From the NCBI GenBank assembly GCA_045636705.1, contig JAZTYA010000018.1:1-64000 (forward strand): a stretch of 64,000 nucleotides of DNA. Reading direction: 5' to 3'. Under the pieces are notes generated by a model. It was not told the origin of the DNA. It worked only from the letters and a program-made list of their open reading frames with translations, and did not search any database. The position numbers were made by a program, and so were the translations under genes. Positions within the stretch are counted from its first letter, which is position 1, and each line of letters begins with the position of its first letter. Positions 17,986 through 27,274 of this stretch are shown here, piece by piece. The stretch comes from SFWF01 sp045636705. GTDB taxonomy: Bacteria; Bacillota; Clostridia; Oscillospirales; Acutalibacteraceae.

Positions 17986-19651
17986 GCGCTTCTATTGCTT
18001 CTCTTAAATCTTTCGGAAAATATAACACAGGTTGTTGATTAATTTCCTTGGCGTATTTGGTCATACGATTTTCAAGTGCAGGAAGCGTCTTTGATAAAGC
18101 GAGAAGTTCTTTTTTGCAAAACTCTGCGCTAGCGTTATCCCCTGCTTGTTCATAAAGCTTAATGCCGTTAACCAACATGCGACCGTATTCCCAATATTCC
18201 GAATAGGAGAAAGGCGCCGTTTCAATAGCCTTGCTCTTATATTTAATTACGTTAGTAAAATCGCCCTTTTCATAAGCGGCTCGAGCCTTAACGCTATAGG
18301 TTACTGCTACGTAAGGATTGTTTTTAAGTATGTAGTCGGCATGCTCTTCCGCCTCGGACGTAGTAGCTGAAGCTTTTATAAGTTCTATTCTACTTTCGGT
18401 ATTAGGAGCGTATAGTTTTAAAGCCACTTCATGCGCATCAAAACGAGTGAGTGCCTGAACTGTACCAAAATAAAGACACAAAACAACAAAAACCGTGCTA
18501 GCCACATATAAAGCAGAGCTTTTTTTCAAGGTGACCGTTTTGTAAACCTTTGGAGTCATAAACAATAACGTCATCATAAAAACAGCGATATATTGAAGGT
18601 CAAAATCGAAAAGTGAATGTAAAATTATAGTTACTAAAATCAACTTATAACGCATAGGCGTGCTTTTGTTGATTAAACTCATCACAATAGCGGTAATGAA
18701 AACAATGCAAGGAATCCAACCTATATCAAGCAAAATCTGTAGCAGGTCGTTATGTATATACATAATGCCGTAAACACCCGACTGTATGCTTTGCTGAATA
18801 AAATAGTAGCCCATATATCCTATACCGAAAGGATTTTTAAGTATGGTAGGCATCGCGTCCTGCGCATAAAGCAAGCGTCCGATAAAGGTACTTTGGTTAA
18901 GTGAAATTTTTAAGAATCTTGACAACACGTCAAGTTCGCCGATTATAGCGCAATAAGCTAAAACCAGTGCAACACCGATGCCCAAAGCGCCCAGAATAAT
19001 TAAGCGGACCTTTCGGCTCTTATTTAAAAAGATTGCCACAAGGTTGGATGCGCCCGCTAATACTAAAACGGTTCGGCTACCCGTATAAAGAATTCCGAAC
19101 AGTAATATCGAAATGCAAAGATAATCCAAAATAAGCGGTTTTTCTTTGGTGATAAGCAAAAGTTCTGCCGTCAAAAGAATTATTGCAAAGGAGTTAGGGT
19201 ACTGTAAGAAGCCACCCAAACGTTCAGAGACTGAAAAATATGCCGAAATAATCGGAATGTACATGCCCGCTACCGAAAGAACCGTCATTACAGTAATGAC
19301 ATAAGGAAGTCCGTTTATGACCTTTTCTCTGCCGTTTTCTTCCATAGACAAGACTACCGTATATAAAAGTACAGGTAAAAACTTAAAGAAGCCGAAGACA
19401 GCTGTTCCTGAATCAACAGCCCAAATCGGAGTTACGGCATATCCCAAGACTAGCACAAGCATTGCAATTAGTGTCATATCGACCTTAATATTTAACTTCC
19501 CTTCCTTGCGAAGGCGAAGATATAACCAAACAAGCAAAATAACCGACAAAACGGAAGAAAGATATACGTGGAAAATTCCAACGAAAAAGAGTGATATATA
19601 TAGCACGTACTGTGCAAAAGAGAGCGTTTTAAATTTACTTAAAATGTTCAT
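17963..19651 (-). CDS. O-antigen ligase-superfamily membrane protein with C-terminal helical (TPR-like) tail
   Basis: This is a 562-residue polytopic membrane protein with about 10-12 hydrophobic segments in residues 10-400. The large external loop holds the Wzy_C/WaaL-type pattern: GRLLYAQDAMPTILKNPFG, then a conserved YIHNDLLQILLDIGW segment (His followed by Asn-Asp). Family members transfer or polymerise lipid-linked glycans on the outer membrane face. The last 150 residues are soluble and helical (AYEKGDFTNVIKYKSKAIE looks TPR-like). It is the first gene of its own transcription unit, with promoter 19725-19753 and AGGAGG before ATG 19651. Its pairing with a transpeptidase gene is notable. 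The substrate is unknown. Confidence 0.75.
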   Translation of the reverse strand: MNILSKFKTLSFAQYVLYISLFFVGIFHVYLSSVLSVILLVWLYLRLRKEGKLNIKVDMTLIAMLVLVLGYAVTPIWAVDSGTAVFGFFKFLPVLLYTVVLSMEENGREKVINGLPYVITVMTVLSVAGMYIPIISAYFSVSERLGGFLQYPNSFAIILLTAELLLITKEKPLILDYLCISILLFGILYTGSRTVLVLAGASNLVAIFLNKSRKVRLIILGALGIGVALVLAYCAIIGELDVLSRFLKISLNQSTFIGRLLYAQDAMPTILKNPFGIGYMGYYFIQQSIQSGVYGIMYIHNDLLQILLDIGWIPCIVFITAIVMSLINKSTPMRYKLILVTIILHSLFDFDLQYIAVFMMTLLFMTPKVYKTVTLKKSSALYVASTVFVVLCLYFGTVQALTRFDAHEVALKLYAPNTESRIELIKASATTSEAEEHADYILKNNPYVAVTYSVKARAAYEKGDFTNVIKYKSKAIETAPFSYSEYWEYGRMLVNGIKLYEQAGDNASAEFCKKELLALSKTLPALENRMTKYAKEINQQPVLYFPKDLREAIEALEGGGGN

Positions 19652-19724
19652 ATTGCCCCTCCTGCAAAATCTTCAATAAGAGAGAAAAAACTCACCCTTT
19701 AAAACGATATAAAAATACATAATA

Positions 19725-19753
19725 ATTTTACCATTAATTCATTTTTTTGTCAA
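19725..19753 (-). promoter_or_regulatory. promoter of ligase-transpeptidase-giant protein unit
   Basis: On the minus strand a perfect TTGACA (19753-19748), a 17-nt spacer and TAAAAT (19730-19725) lie about 75 nt upstream of ATG 19651. No further promoter is evident between the three genes. Confidence 0.8.
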
Positions 19754-19804
19754 GGTAATATGTTGTGATTTTAAGGGTATAAACGGTTCTTAAATTTCCC
19801 TTTC

Positions 19805-19842
19805 AAAAATTAAAATCCGCCGACAAAAGTCAGCGGATTTTC
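19805..19842 (-). terminator. terminator of the leftward polysaccharide operon
   Basis: On the minus strand the stem AAAATCCGCTGAC-TTTT-GTCGGCGGATTTT (19838-19812) is followed by AATTTTT, right after the flippase stop. It separates this operon from the ligase promoter. Confidence 0.85.
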
Positions 19843-21282
19843 TTATATTTTCATATCAATAATCGCCTTAACGACGCTCTTTGTTTTAAGTGCCATTACT
19901 GCTAGAACTAAAAGAATTAGAGCATATCTTAAGATGCTAAATTGATAGCAAAGGTTTGAAGCTAAGCATCCTGCAACCACAAGGCCTGTCGAAATAAGGG
20001 AAAACTTAAAATCGAAAATCTTCTCTTTTTCAATTTTTCTTGTATTGTAGTAGTGCATACCACTTAAAACGACGTTTGAAATAAGGGTTGTATAGCCTGC
20101 CGCTATAAAGCCAAAATTCTTTATGAAAATGTAGTTTAAAACTATATTTATAACCGCAGCAGTAAGGGTTGCCGTCATAATTCTTACCGACTTTTTGTGG
20201 AAGAAGGATACTGCTGAAAAGTTATCATATAAAGCGTGAATAAATATTCCTGCGGCTATTGGCGGCACTACGTAAACGCCCTCTAAATATTCATCAGTCG
20301 CAAGTATTTTTATTATTTCGGGAGCCGCTAAAGATGCGATAACACAAGCAAGTCCTACCATTGTAAGAAGGGGCTTTACCGCAGAGCGAATGTGTTCAAA
20401 ATCTCTTTCGCCAAGTTTTGCATTGACAAACGGCGTAAAGGTTACGCTAAGAGCTCTCCAAAGCAGTACTCCTATCGAAGAAAGGATAGCGGCAAGGGAA
20501 TAAATGCCTGCCTTTTCTCCGCTTACCATTCGGTCAATCATAATTTTATCGGTGCTTGATAGCACAACCGAGCCTAAATAATGAGGAATAAGCGGAATTG
20601 CCACTAAAAAGGTTGGCTTCCAGACCGAAAAATCTATAAAGCATTTACCCTTTATGCAAATATAAGCGAATAAGACTATTGCCACTAAGATATTAAAGAT
20701 ACCTGCCGACCAAAGTCTTACTACTGCTAAATTTTCTGCGCCGTAATTTTTAGCAAGTATAACAGCTACGATAGATGCTATCTGAGCAAAAACCGCCGAG
20801 CCTACAGACACGAAAAAGGCTATTTTATAAGCGTATTCATATCTTTGCTTAAAGGTCCAAAAGATTGTTGCCGGTGTAAACACCGAGGTTATAAGCATTA
20901 ATATCACAAGGGATGGCGGAAGGCCTAACGCCGCATTGGTTTGTCCAAAAAACAACGCATAAAGTCCGCCTAAAATGAGGGTACAAAAGGTAGTAATTCC
21001 AAGCATTGAAGAAAGGTATTTCCACCTGTTGTCCTTGTGGTCGTAAAGTCCCACGTTCAAAACACCGGGATAAATCAGTGTCATTGATGCGAAAACCTTT
21101 ATTATATCGAACCAAGAATTATATACCGCAACCGTACCATATTCTGCCGCCGAAAGCAATTCGGTAAAAATTGGAGTGGTAATATAGTTTATACCGCTCG
21201 TAGCAAAATTTGATATTGCAAAAATTATGGTTGCTTTAAGGGATAGCGGCATATCCTTTAACTTTTTTATAGGATTACTCAT
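19843..21282 (-). CDS. Wzx-like lipid-linked oligosaccharide flippase
   Basis: This 479-residue integral membrane protein of the MATE/MOP polysaccharide-transport superfamily has about 12-14 predicted helices and the family N-terminus (LKATIIFAISNFATSGINYIT). Family members flip undecaprenyl-linked repeat units across the cytoplasmic membrane. The middle segment STDKIMIDRMVSGEKAGIYS is typical of Wzx/RfbX proteins. ATG overlaps the polymerase stop by 4 nt (ATGA) and is preceded by AGGTGA. It is the last gene of the leftward glycopolymer operon, and the substrate would be the repeat unit made by its neighbours. Confidence 0.85.
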   Translation of the reverse strand: MSNPIKKLKDMPLSLKATIIFAISNFATSGINYITTPIFTELLSAAEYGTVAVYNSWFDIIKVFASMTLIYPGVLNVGLYDHKDNRWKYLSSMLGITTFCTLILGGLYALFFGQTNAALGLPPSLVILMLITSVFTPATIFWTFKQRYEYAYKIAFFVSVGSAVFAQIASIVAVILAKNYGAENLAVVRLWSAGIFNILVAIVLFAYICIKGKCFIDFSVWKPTFLVAIPLIPHYLGSVVLSSTDKIMIDRMVSGEKAGIYSLAAILSSIGVLLWRALSVTFTPFVNAKLGERDFEHIRSAVKPLLTMVGLACVIASLAAPEIIKILATDEYLEGVYVVPPIAAGIFIHALYDNFSAVSFFHKKSVRIMTATLTAAVINIVLNYIFIKNFGFIAAGYTTLISNVVLSGMHYYNTRKIEKEKIFDFKFSLISTGLVVAGCLASNLCYQFSILRYALILLVLAVMALKTKSVVKAIIDMKI

Positions 21283-22688
21283 TTGCGCTTCACCTTATTT
21301 AAAACCCCGTTTACTGACTTTTTGTAAATCAGAGCTATTTTGTTTGTTTCGGTGTGCTTTTCAAGCTTTGTTGCCGAATCGAGCATTTTAACCGAAATGA
21401 TAAAGAAACACCAGAATATATTTTTGCTAAAACAAGGGTCTAAAAATCCTACTATTAGGAAAAAGGTTTGAATTGTTAAGGATATACCGTTTAGTTTTGC
21501 GGCAAGTATTATATCCTCGTTTCGTTCTGCTGTTTTGTAAAGTCTTTTTGTTTGGGATATTGTTTTTACAAAAACGTAGAAAATAGGTGTTAGAATTAAT
21601 ATTGTGCCCACTATTCCCGTTTCGCATAAAAACTGCAAATAAATATTATGAACGTCGGCAACCGAGCTTCCGTGTGCTGCTTGGAATTTTTCGGTTACGT
21701 AGTCGGCAAAGCTTCCCCAGCCTATTCCGAAAAGCGGATTTTTAAGGAATATGGCAAAAGCTGTTCCGTAAAGCTCGAATCGGCCTGAGGTTGTATCGTA
21801 GCCCATAACGATATCCTCTATGGTCATAACGTAACGACGCAAAAAGCTTATTTCTTTGAGTTGTTCTAAATGAACTATAAAGCCCCAAAGCAAGAGAGCT
21901 CCTAAAACTGCTAAGGAAACTAGCTTAATTGTTAACTGTTTTTTAGTCTGTGTAAGACAATAAACAAAAACCAAGGTTAAGCCTATTGCTAAAAGTTCGC
22001 CTCTACGTCCTACAATCATTATTGACAAAACGAAAACGAAAATCGGAACAAGGCAAAGTATATTTATATACCATTTCTTTTGTTTTGAGAGCATCTGACC
22101 TATAAAAACGGAAATCCCCAAAACCAAAACATAGTCGGTAATGGTACAAGAACCGCCTAAAACGGCATTGTATCCCCTGTTTATGTACTTAAGCAAATAA
22201 ACCTTTGAGGCACGGGATAAAAACGGGAAATAGGTTTCCCAAAAGAGTTCTTTATATCTTGAAAAGAAAAGAACGAATCCGCAAAAGGCAAGTGCGAATA
22301 TGAAAAAGACGTTAAAGACTTTATAATATTCTTTTTTTGTAGGCTCTGCAAAAAGAAGATAGCCTGAGCAGATTAGCATTGACATTATATAAACAATAGT
22401 ATCGGAATCGTGTCTTGAATCGGGTCTTAAAAAAGAGATAAAAATGGCTATAACCGAAATAAAGGCAACCCCTACCGAAGAGGATGGAATTTCTAAAGCA
22501 TTCTTTAACGTAAGTCTTCTAAGGAAATGAAGTAAAAGGAAAACACAAAGCAATCCGTAGCCGTAAAGCATACGAATATCAAAGTCCTTATAAGCAAAAA
22601 AGGTCACGGTAAATATAGCCATAATAAGCATTAGACTATCCGAAAACTTAAAAGCTTTTGCCACTTTTGTTGAAAGCTTGCTTTCCAC
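21279..22688 (-). CDS. Wzy-like O-antigen polymerase
   Basis: This polytopic membrane protein of about 469 residues has 11-12 hydrophobic segments and the O-antigen ligase/polymerase loop (GRFELYGTAFAIFLKNPLFG, then GWGSFADYV and DVHNIYLQFLCETGIVG). In a locus with a flippase and an initiating transferase this is the expected polymerase of a Wzx/Wzy-type pathway. GTG 22688 is chosen because AAAGGAAG lies 7 nt upstream; a TTG six codons earlier would place this ribosome binding site inside the gene. It overlaps the flippase gene by 4 nt. Confidence 0.8.
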   Translation of the reverse strand: MESKLSTKVAKAFKFSDSLMLIMAIFTVTFFAYKDFDIRMLYGYGLLCVFLLLHFLRRLTLKNALEIPSSSVGVAFISVIAIFISFLRPDSRHDSDTIVYIMSMLICSGYLLFAEPTKKEYYKVFNVFFIFALAFCGFVLFFSRYKELFWETYFPFLSRASKVYLLKYINRGYNAVLGGSCTITDYVLVLGISVFIGQMLSKQKKWYINILCLVPIFVFVLSIMIVGRRGELLAIGLTLVFVYCLTQTKKQLTIKLVSLAVLGALLLWGFIVHLEQLKEISFLRRYVMTIEDIVMGYDTTSGRFELYGTAFAIFLKNPLFGIGWGSFADYVTEKFQAAHGSSVADVHNIYLQFLCETGIVGTILILTPIFYVFVKTISQTKRLYKTAERNEDIILAAKLNGISLTIQTFFLIVGFLDPCFSKNIFWCFFIISVKMLDSATKLEKHTETNKIALIYKKSVNGVLNKVKRK

Positions 22689-22709
22689 CTTTGTTCTTCC
22701 TTTCAAAAA

Positions 22710-23777
22710 TTAGTCGTTTATACTGTTTGCCAGTCTTTTAAACATTTCCTTTAAATCAATCTTTGGTTCCCAACCTAGACTTCTAAGTTTTTCTGCGGAC
22801 AATTTCATTGTAACGTCAGGAGCAAATCCATAGGTTAGAGCGCTTTTCGGTAGGTCGAAAACAACCGACGATTTGCCATTTGATATGGTATCGCACACCA
22901 ATGCGGCTACATCCTTGATTTTCATTGAGGTTTCTTCGTTAACTACCGTATAGGCTTCCCCTTTTTTGCCGTAGCATAAAATTTTGATTAAGCCTGACAT
23001 TGCGTCCGAAGTGTAACAGTAATTGCCCATGGACTCGCCCTTGGTATGAAGAACGATATCTTCACCCTTTAAGGCGCTTCTTGTGAAAAAGGCGTAGGCG
23101 CGGTTATCGTCGCTGCCAACACCTGCGCCAAAGGTTTGAGCAAGTCTTGCAATTTTTATAGGAAGGTTATACTGCGAAGCATAAGCGGCGCTTATTGTTT
23201 CGCAAATGCGCTTGCCCTCGGAATAAGAACTTCTTACAGACAAGACGTCGATATAACCTAAATCTTCTTCCTTTATTTTTTCTTTTTTGGGGTCGGTAAT
23301 GCCGAAGGCTTCCATTGATGACACGTAAACTACTTGTTTTGCCGAAACTTCTTTTGCAAACTCGAAAACGTTTCGAGTGCCGTCAATAGCAACATTTAAA
23401 GTGCCGACAGGATTTTCAACGAAGGTTTTAGAGGTTGTAACACTTGCCGTATGGAAAATATAATCCACCTTTTCATTGATATTTATTTTGTCGGTAACGT
23501 CGCCAAGGCAAAGGGTAACGTCTTCGCGGTCTAAAAGGTCGCCTAAAACCTCTTTTGCCTTTTTTTCGTTTCTTACAAAGGGGATTATCTGCATTTTTAA
23601 ACCATGCACGCGGTTAACGTAGGCTAAATTTTTAACAAGAAGTGAGCCTATAAGTCCCGTAGCACCGGTTATTAGCACAGAAGAATTTTTAAAAAATTCC
23701 TGTTCTTTAAAATCTTTTGAGAAATTTTCTAAATCCTCTTTTAAGGTTAGGTTTGTTCCCCATTCGTTAACAGACAT
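22710..23777 (-). CDS. NAD(P)-dependent sugar epimerase/dehydratase
   Basis: This 355-residue extended short-chain dehydrogenase acts on a nucleotide sugar. The Rossmann motif GATGLIGSLL (about residues 36-45), the catalytic YSEGK (Y-x3-K) after VSSMEAFG, and a C-terminal substrate domain are visible. It resembles UDP-glucuronate decarboxylase or dTDP-glucose-dehydratase-like members, but the exact substrate cannot be told from sequence reading. GGAGG lies before the ATG. It probably supplies an activated sugar for the surface polymer made by this operon. Confidence 0.8.
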   Translation of the reverse strand: MSVNEWGTNLTLKEDLENFSKDFKEQEFFKNSSVLITGATGLIGSLLVKNLAYVNRVHGLKMQIIPFVRNEKKAKEVLGDLLDREDVTLCLGDVTDKININEKVDYIFHTASVTTSKTFVENPVGTLNVAIDGTRNVFEFAKEVSAKQVVYVSSMEAFGITDPKKEKIKEEDLGYIDVLSVRSSYSEGKRICETISAAYASQYNLPIKIARLAQTFGAGVGSDDNRAYAFFTRSALKGEDIVLHTKGESMGNYCYTSDAMSGLIKILCYGKKGEAYTVVNEETSMKIKDVAALVCDTISNGKSSVVFDLPKSALTYGFAPDVTMKLSAEKLRSLGWEPKIDLKEMFKRLANSIND

Positions 23778-23789
23778 TTATATCCTCCG

Positions 23790-24926
23790 CTAGTTTAATA
23801 TTTCTTTTATTCTGTCGCCTATTATTTTAGTTGCAATTCCCGACTCTGAACTGCCAAGAAGTGAATGGTGCTCTGCCACTTTTTTGGCATACTCGGTAAT
23901 ATCAAAGTCCTTTATATTATGAACCAAAGTTTCATTATCTTCAGCTAATGGGAATGGCCAGATTTCAGGTTTTGTGTAAAAATCGCGTTCCCCTGAATAC
24001 TCTTTTATGTCGGTAGCATATAAAAAGCAGGGCTTAAAGTTTAATGAAAAATCCCACATAGACGAGGAATAGTCGGTTATAAGTACATCCGATACCATTA
24101 AAAGGTCCTGCATATCGGGATAGTTTGTAACGTCCAAAGTGTTTTGAACACTGCTTTTAAAGAGTTTATTGTCCATATAATAATGAAGACGGAGAAGTAC
24201 CACCCACTCCCCTTCGAACTTCTCCTTTAATGCGGTGCTTACGGCCTCTATATCAAGTGAATAAGGGTCAAGGGAGAGGCTGTTTCTAAAGGTTGGAGCA
24301 TATATTGCTACCTTTTTATCCAAATCTATTCCGAGTTTTTCCTTTATTTTTATAAGGTCGGTTTCCTTAGCGTTTTTAAGCCTGTCGTTTCTGGGAAGTC
24401 CTATTTCCAAAACCTCGCCCTTAAATCCAAACGCCGACCTTATAACCTTTTCGGTAAACATTTTTCCACTTGATAAAAAGATATCCATTCTATTCATTTT
24501 TTTAGTCGAATGCTTTTTATGGGCGTTGCCAACGTCAAGTCTGTCGATGCCGACTCTCTTATATGCACCGCCACCATGCCAGGTTTCAATTGCGGTTTGG
24601 CCCTTTCTAAAGCGAAGAAGCGACCAAATTTCAACGTTATCAACATATACGCTGCTTGTAAGCGCATAATATAGATATCGTAAGGACTTATACTTAACCT
24701 TTATAATTCTACTGTCCACCAAAAAGTCTTTTGGGTTTATAAATGCCCAAACAACCTCTATATCGGGGTAGTTTTCTAATATATAGTCCGAAATTGCCTT
24801 TGGACTGTCCGAATATTGTCTGCCCGAAAAAGAAGAAAAGATAACCCTTTTCTTTAGGGGAAATATTTTGAAAAAATTAAGTAAAAGCGCTAAAATATTT
24901 TCGATTAAATACTTTATTTTAATCAT
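23790..24926 (-). CDS. CDP-glycerol glycerophosphotransferase family protein (TagB/TagF-like)
   Basis: This 378-residue protein of the teichoic-acid glycerophosphotransferase family moves polyol phosphate from a CDP-polyol to an acceptor glycan at the inner membrane face. Visible motifs are ETWHGGGAYKRVG (about 115-127), EIGLPRNDRL (about 175-184), AIYAPTFRNS and the VLITDYSSSMWDF block (about 285-297). The N-terminus has a hydrophobic/amphipathic stretch (NILALLLNFFKIFPLKK), as in membrane-associated family members. The start overlaps the licD-like gene by 8 nt. With LicD it suggests a phosphodiester-containing, teichoic-acid-like surface polymer. Confidence 0.85.
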   Translation of the reverse strand: MIKIKYLIENILALLLNFFKIFPLKKRVIFSSFSGRQYSDSPKAISDYILENYPDIEVVWAFINPKDFLVDSRIIKVKYKSLRYLYYALTSSVYVDNVEIWSLLRFRKGQTAIETWHGGGAYKRVGIDRLDVGNAHKKHSTKKMNRMDIFLSSGKMFTEKVIRSAFGFKGEVLEIGLPRNDRLKNAKETDLIKIKEKLGIDLDKKVAIYAPTFRNSLSLDPYSLDIEAVSTALKEKFEGEWVVLLRLHYYMDNKLFKSSVQNTLDVTNYPDMQDLLMVSDVLITDYSSSMWDFSLNFKPCFLYATDIKEYSGERDFYTKPEIWPFPLAEDNETLVHNIKDFDITEYAKKVAEHHSLLGSSESGIATKIIGDRIKEILN

Positions 24927-25824
24927 CGTTTTTATTTCCTACACAGTAATAAATTCCGCGATATTTTTCAAAGGGTTCGTCCAAGCTTAAATAAACCACG
25001 TCGTGCTTAGCAACCCTGCTTTCTTCCTTTGGAAGAGACATATAGTCGCCGAAAATACGGGTCAAATACTCGTGAGCGCCGACGGGAATATAAACCTCTG
25101 TATCCTCAAAGGGAACCTTTTTTACCTCAAAATATTCCCTTGGGTAATCATAGAATAACGCTCTAAAGGAGGTTACCGTTTCCTTAACGATTTTAGAAGA
25201 ATAAAAATCGTACTGAGCCATCTTCTTTTCGTGCTTTTTCCAAATTTTATATCGGCGTTCGGGTGATTTTACCGAACCCAAAATAAATTTGGTCGCAGTT
25301 CTGAGTAGTTTGCCCTGATGGTCAGGAAGGCGCTGAACGTTAAATACCGAATACATTATGGAATGATAAATTTGAAGAACTCTTTTAATTTTTGAATCAG
25401 GAGCGCCCTCAAAGGGAATAATATCTATGAATATGCCGTGATAGGTGTCAACCTCTGCACTGTTTCGGTTGATAAAGGTGGTGTTTATATCAACGAGTTG
25501 CATATCGGTTTGGTGGTTGTTTCTTTCCTTGGTTGTGCGCGATAAAACATATCTCTTTGTGTCGGCAACCTCGTTCCAAATGCTGTATAACTTTTCATAG
25601 TCGGCGCGTGGCATAAAAACGTCAATATCATCATCCCACGGAACGAAGCCCTTGTGACGAAGAGCGCCTATACAGGTGCCGCCGCCACACCAGTAACGAA
25701 GAGAGTTTTCCTCGCAGATTTTCTTGAAATAAAGGAAAATTTCCAAAGCCTTTTGTTGAAGCTCTGATACGGTTACACCGTTTGAAATAACCGCTTGGCC
25801 ATATTTAGACATATTTTCATCCAT
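24919..25824 (-). CDS. LicD family phosphotransferase
   Basis: This 301-residue protein has the LicD/fukutin-related signature: YWCGGGTCIGALRHKGFVPW (about residues 43-62) followed by DDDIDVFMPRADY, where the Asp residues bind metal. Family members transfer phosphocholine or another CDP-linked phosphoalcohol onto surface glycans. The sequence alone does not prove phosphocholine; no licA/licC-type choline kinase or cytidylyltransferase is seen in the window. It is the first gene of the leftward polysaccharide operon, about 60 nt downstream of a good promoter. Confidence 0.88.
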   Translation of the reverse strand: MDENMSKYGQAVISNGVTVSELQQKALEIFLYFKKICEENSLRYWCGGGTCIGALRHKGFVPWDDDIDVFMPRADYEKLYSIWNEVADTKRYVLSRTTKERNNHQTDMQLVDINTTFINRNSAEVDTYHGIFIDIIPFEGAPDSKIKRVLQIYHSIMYSVFNVQRLPDHQGKLLRTATKFILGSVKSPERRYKIWKKHEKKMAQYDFYSSKIVKETVTSFRALFYDYPREYFEVKKVPFEDTEVYIPVGAHEYLTRIFGDYMSLPKEESRVAKHDVVYLSLDEPFEKYRGIYYCVGNKNDD

Positions 25825-25880
25825 AAAAACACCCCGGTTTTTTAAACCTCTTTTTAAGGCATATAGTTATCTAAATATAT

Positions 25881-25909
25881 ATTATAACAAAATATTGTAT
25901 GAAAATCAA
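25881..25909 (-). promoter_or_regulatory. promoter of leftward polysaccharide operon
   Basis: On the minus strand TTGATT (25909-25904), a 17-nt spacer and TATAAT (25886-25881) face licD. It lies close to the opposing promoter at 25948-25975, forming a divergent pair whose intervening 38 bp could hold shared control sites. Confidence 0.75.
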
Positions 25910-25947
25910 TATTTAATCATTTTGGCAGCCCTTTCCAAATAAAAGAC

Positions 25948-25975
25948 TTGATTATATTAAAAAAGTCGTTATAAT
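25948..25975 (+). promoter_or_regulatory. promoter of rightward aminotransferase-transferase pair
   Basis: TTGATT (25948-25953), a 16-nt spacer and TATAAT (25970-25975); a second TATAAT sits at 25975-25980. It lies about 90 nt upstream of ATG 26063. Confidence 0.65.
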
Positions 25976-26062
25976 ATAATTTGGATAGAAGGTTGTCAAA
26001 CCGTGTAGATTTTATTCTTGTATATTGCCGCAATTTCCTTTCGCGACAGAACGGAGAACGTT

Positions 26063-27274
26063 ATGAATACTACAAAAATTCCTTTTTCTCCCCCTGATAT
26101 GACCGAGCTTGAAGCTAAAGCTGTAGCTGATGCGGTTCTTTCAGGTTGGATTACAACCGGACCTCGGGTTTTGGAATTTGAAGATAAGATTAGCCGCTAC
26201 TGCGGTACTGATAAAACTGTTTGCCTAAATTCGGCTACTGCCGCTTTAGAACTCGTTTTACGTGTTTTCGGCATTGGCGAAGGCGACGAAGTTATTGTGC
26301 CTTCCTACACCTATACTGCAAGTTGCAGTGTTGTTTGTCACGTTGGTGCAACACCTGTTATGGTTGACGTAGCTCCCGATTCATTTGAAATGGATTATGA
26401 CAAGGTAGCTGACGCTATTACCGAAAAGACTAAAGCAATTATCCCTGTGGACCTTGCAGGAATTATTTGCGACTATGATAAGATTTATGATGTTGTAAAT
26501 TCCAAGAAGGGCCTTTTCAAAGCCGCTAACGAAAGACAGGCGGCTCTTGGCAGAATTTTAGTTTTGGTTGACTGTGCTCACGGCTTTGGTGCCGAAAAGA
26601 ATGGCAAAAAAGCAGGCACCTTTGGCGATTTTACCTGCTTTAGTTTCCATGCCGTTAAAAATCTTACCACCGCAGAAGGTGGCGCTGTTACCTGGAACGC
26701 CTTGCCTTCTATAAACAGTGATGAGCTTTATCGCGAATTTCAGATATACTCACTCCACGGTCAGACAAAATCGGCTTTAAGCAAAAATAAGCCGGGTGCT
26801 TGGGAATATGATATCGTAGGGCCTTACTATAAGTGCAATATGACCGATATTATGGCATCTATCGGTATCGTTCAACTTGACCGTTATGATGAGATGCTAC
26901 AAAAAAGGCATGCTATTATCGAAAAATACGATAGTGCTTTTAGTGACCTTGGCGTTAAGGTTTTAACCCACAAGGGAGATAATTTTTCTTCAAGCGGACA
27001 CCTTTACATCGTTCGTGTTGACGGCATTGGCGAAGAAAAACGAAACGCTATTATTACAAAAATGGCAGAGTTAGGCGTTGCTTGCAACGTTCATTATAAG
27101 CCTCTCCCTTTGCTTTCGGCTTATAAGAATTTAGGCTTTGATATAAAGGATTTCCCGAATTCTTATGAACTTTATAAAAACGAGATTACGCTTCCTCTTT
27201 ACACAAAACTTACCGACAGTGACGTTGAGTTTGTTATTAAATCATTTATAGAGGCAGTAAGGACTATTCGATGA
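26063..27274 (+). CDS. DegT/DnrJ/EryC1/StrS family PLP-dependent sugar aminotransferase
   Basis: This 403-residue fold-type I aminotransferase probably makes an amino-sugar nucleotide from a keto sugar. Features are NSATAALELVL (about 56-66), PSYTYTASC (about 80-88), VDCAHGFGA (169-177) and the PLP-binding Lys199 in SFHAVKNLTTAEGG. The insertion around residues 145-165 is typical of this family. ATG 26063 is chosen because GGAG lies 7 nt upstream; a TTG 15 codons earlier lacks one. Its 3' end overlaps the sugar transferase gene by 4 nt. PglE/PseC-like roles are plausible, but the substrate is unknown. Confidence 0.88.
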   Translation: MNTTKIPFSPPDMTELEAKAVADAVLSGWITTGPRVLEFEDKISRYCGTDKTVCLNSATAALELVLRVFGIGEGDEVIVPSYTYTASCSVVCHVGATPVMVDVAPDSFEMDYDKVADAITEKTKAIIPVDLAGIICDYDKIYDVVNSKKGLFKAANERQAALGRILVLVDCAHGFGAEKNGKKAGTFGDFTCFSFHAVKNLTTAEGGAVTWNALPSINSDELYREFQIYSLHGQTKSALSKNKPGAWEYDIVGPYYKCNMTDIMASIGIVQLDRYDEMLQKRHAIIEKYDSAFSDLGVKVLTHKGDNFSSSGHLYIVRVDGIGEEKRNAIITKMAELGVACNVHYKPLPLLSAYKNLGFDIKDFPNSYELYKNEITLPLYTKLTDSDVEFVIKSFIEAVRTIR

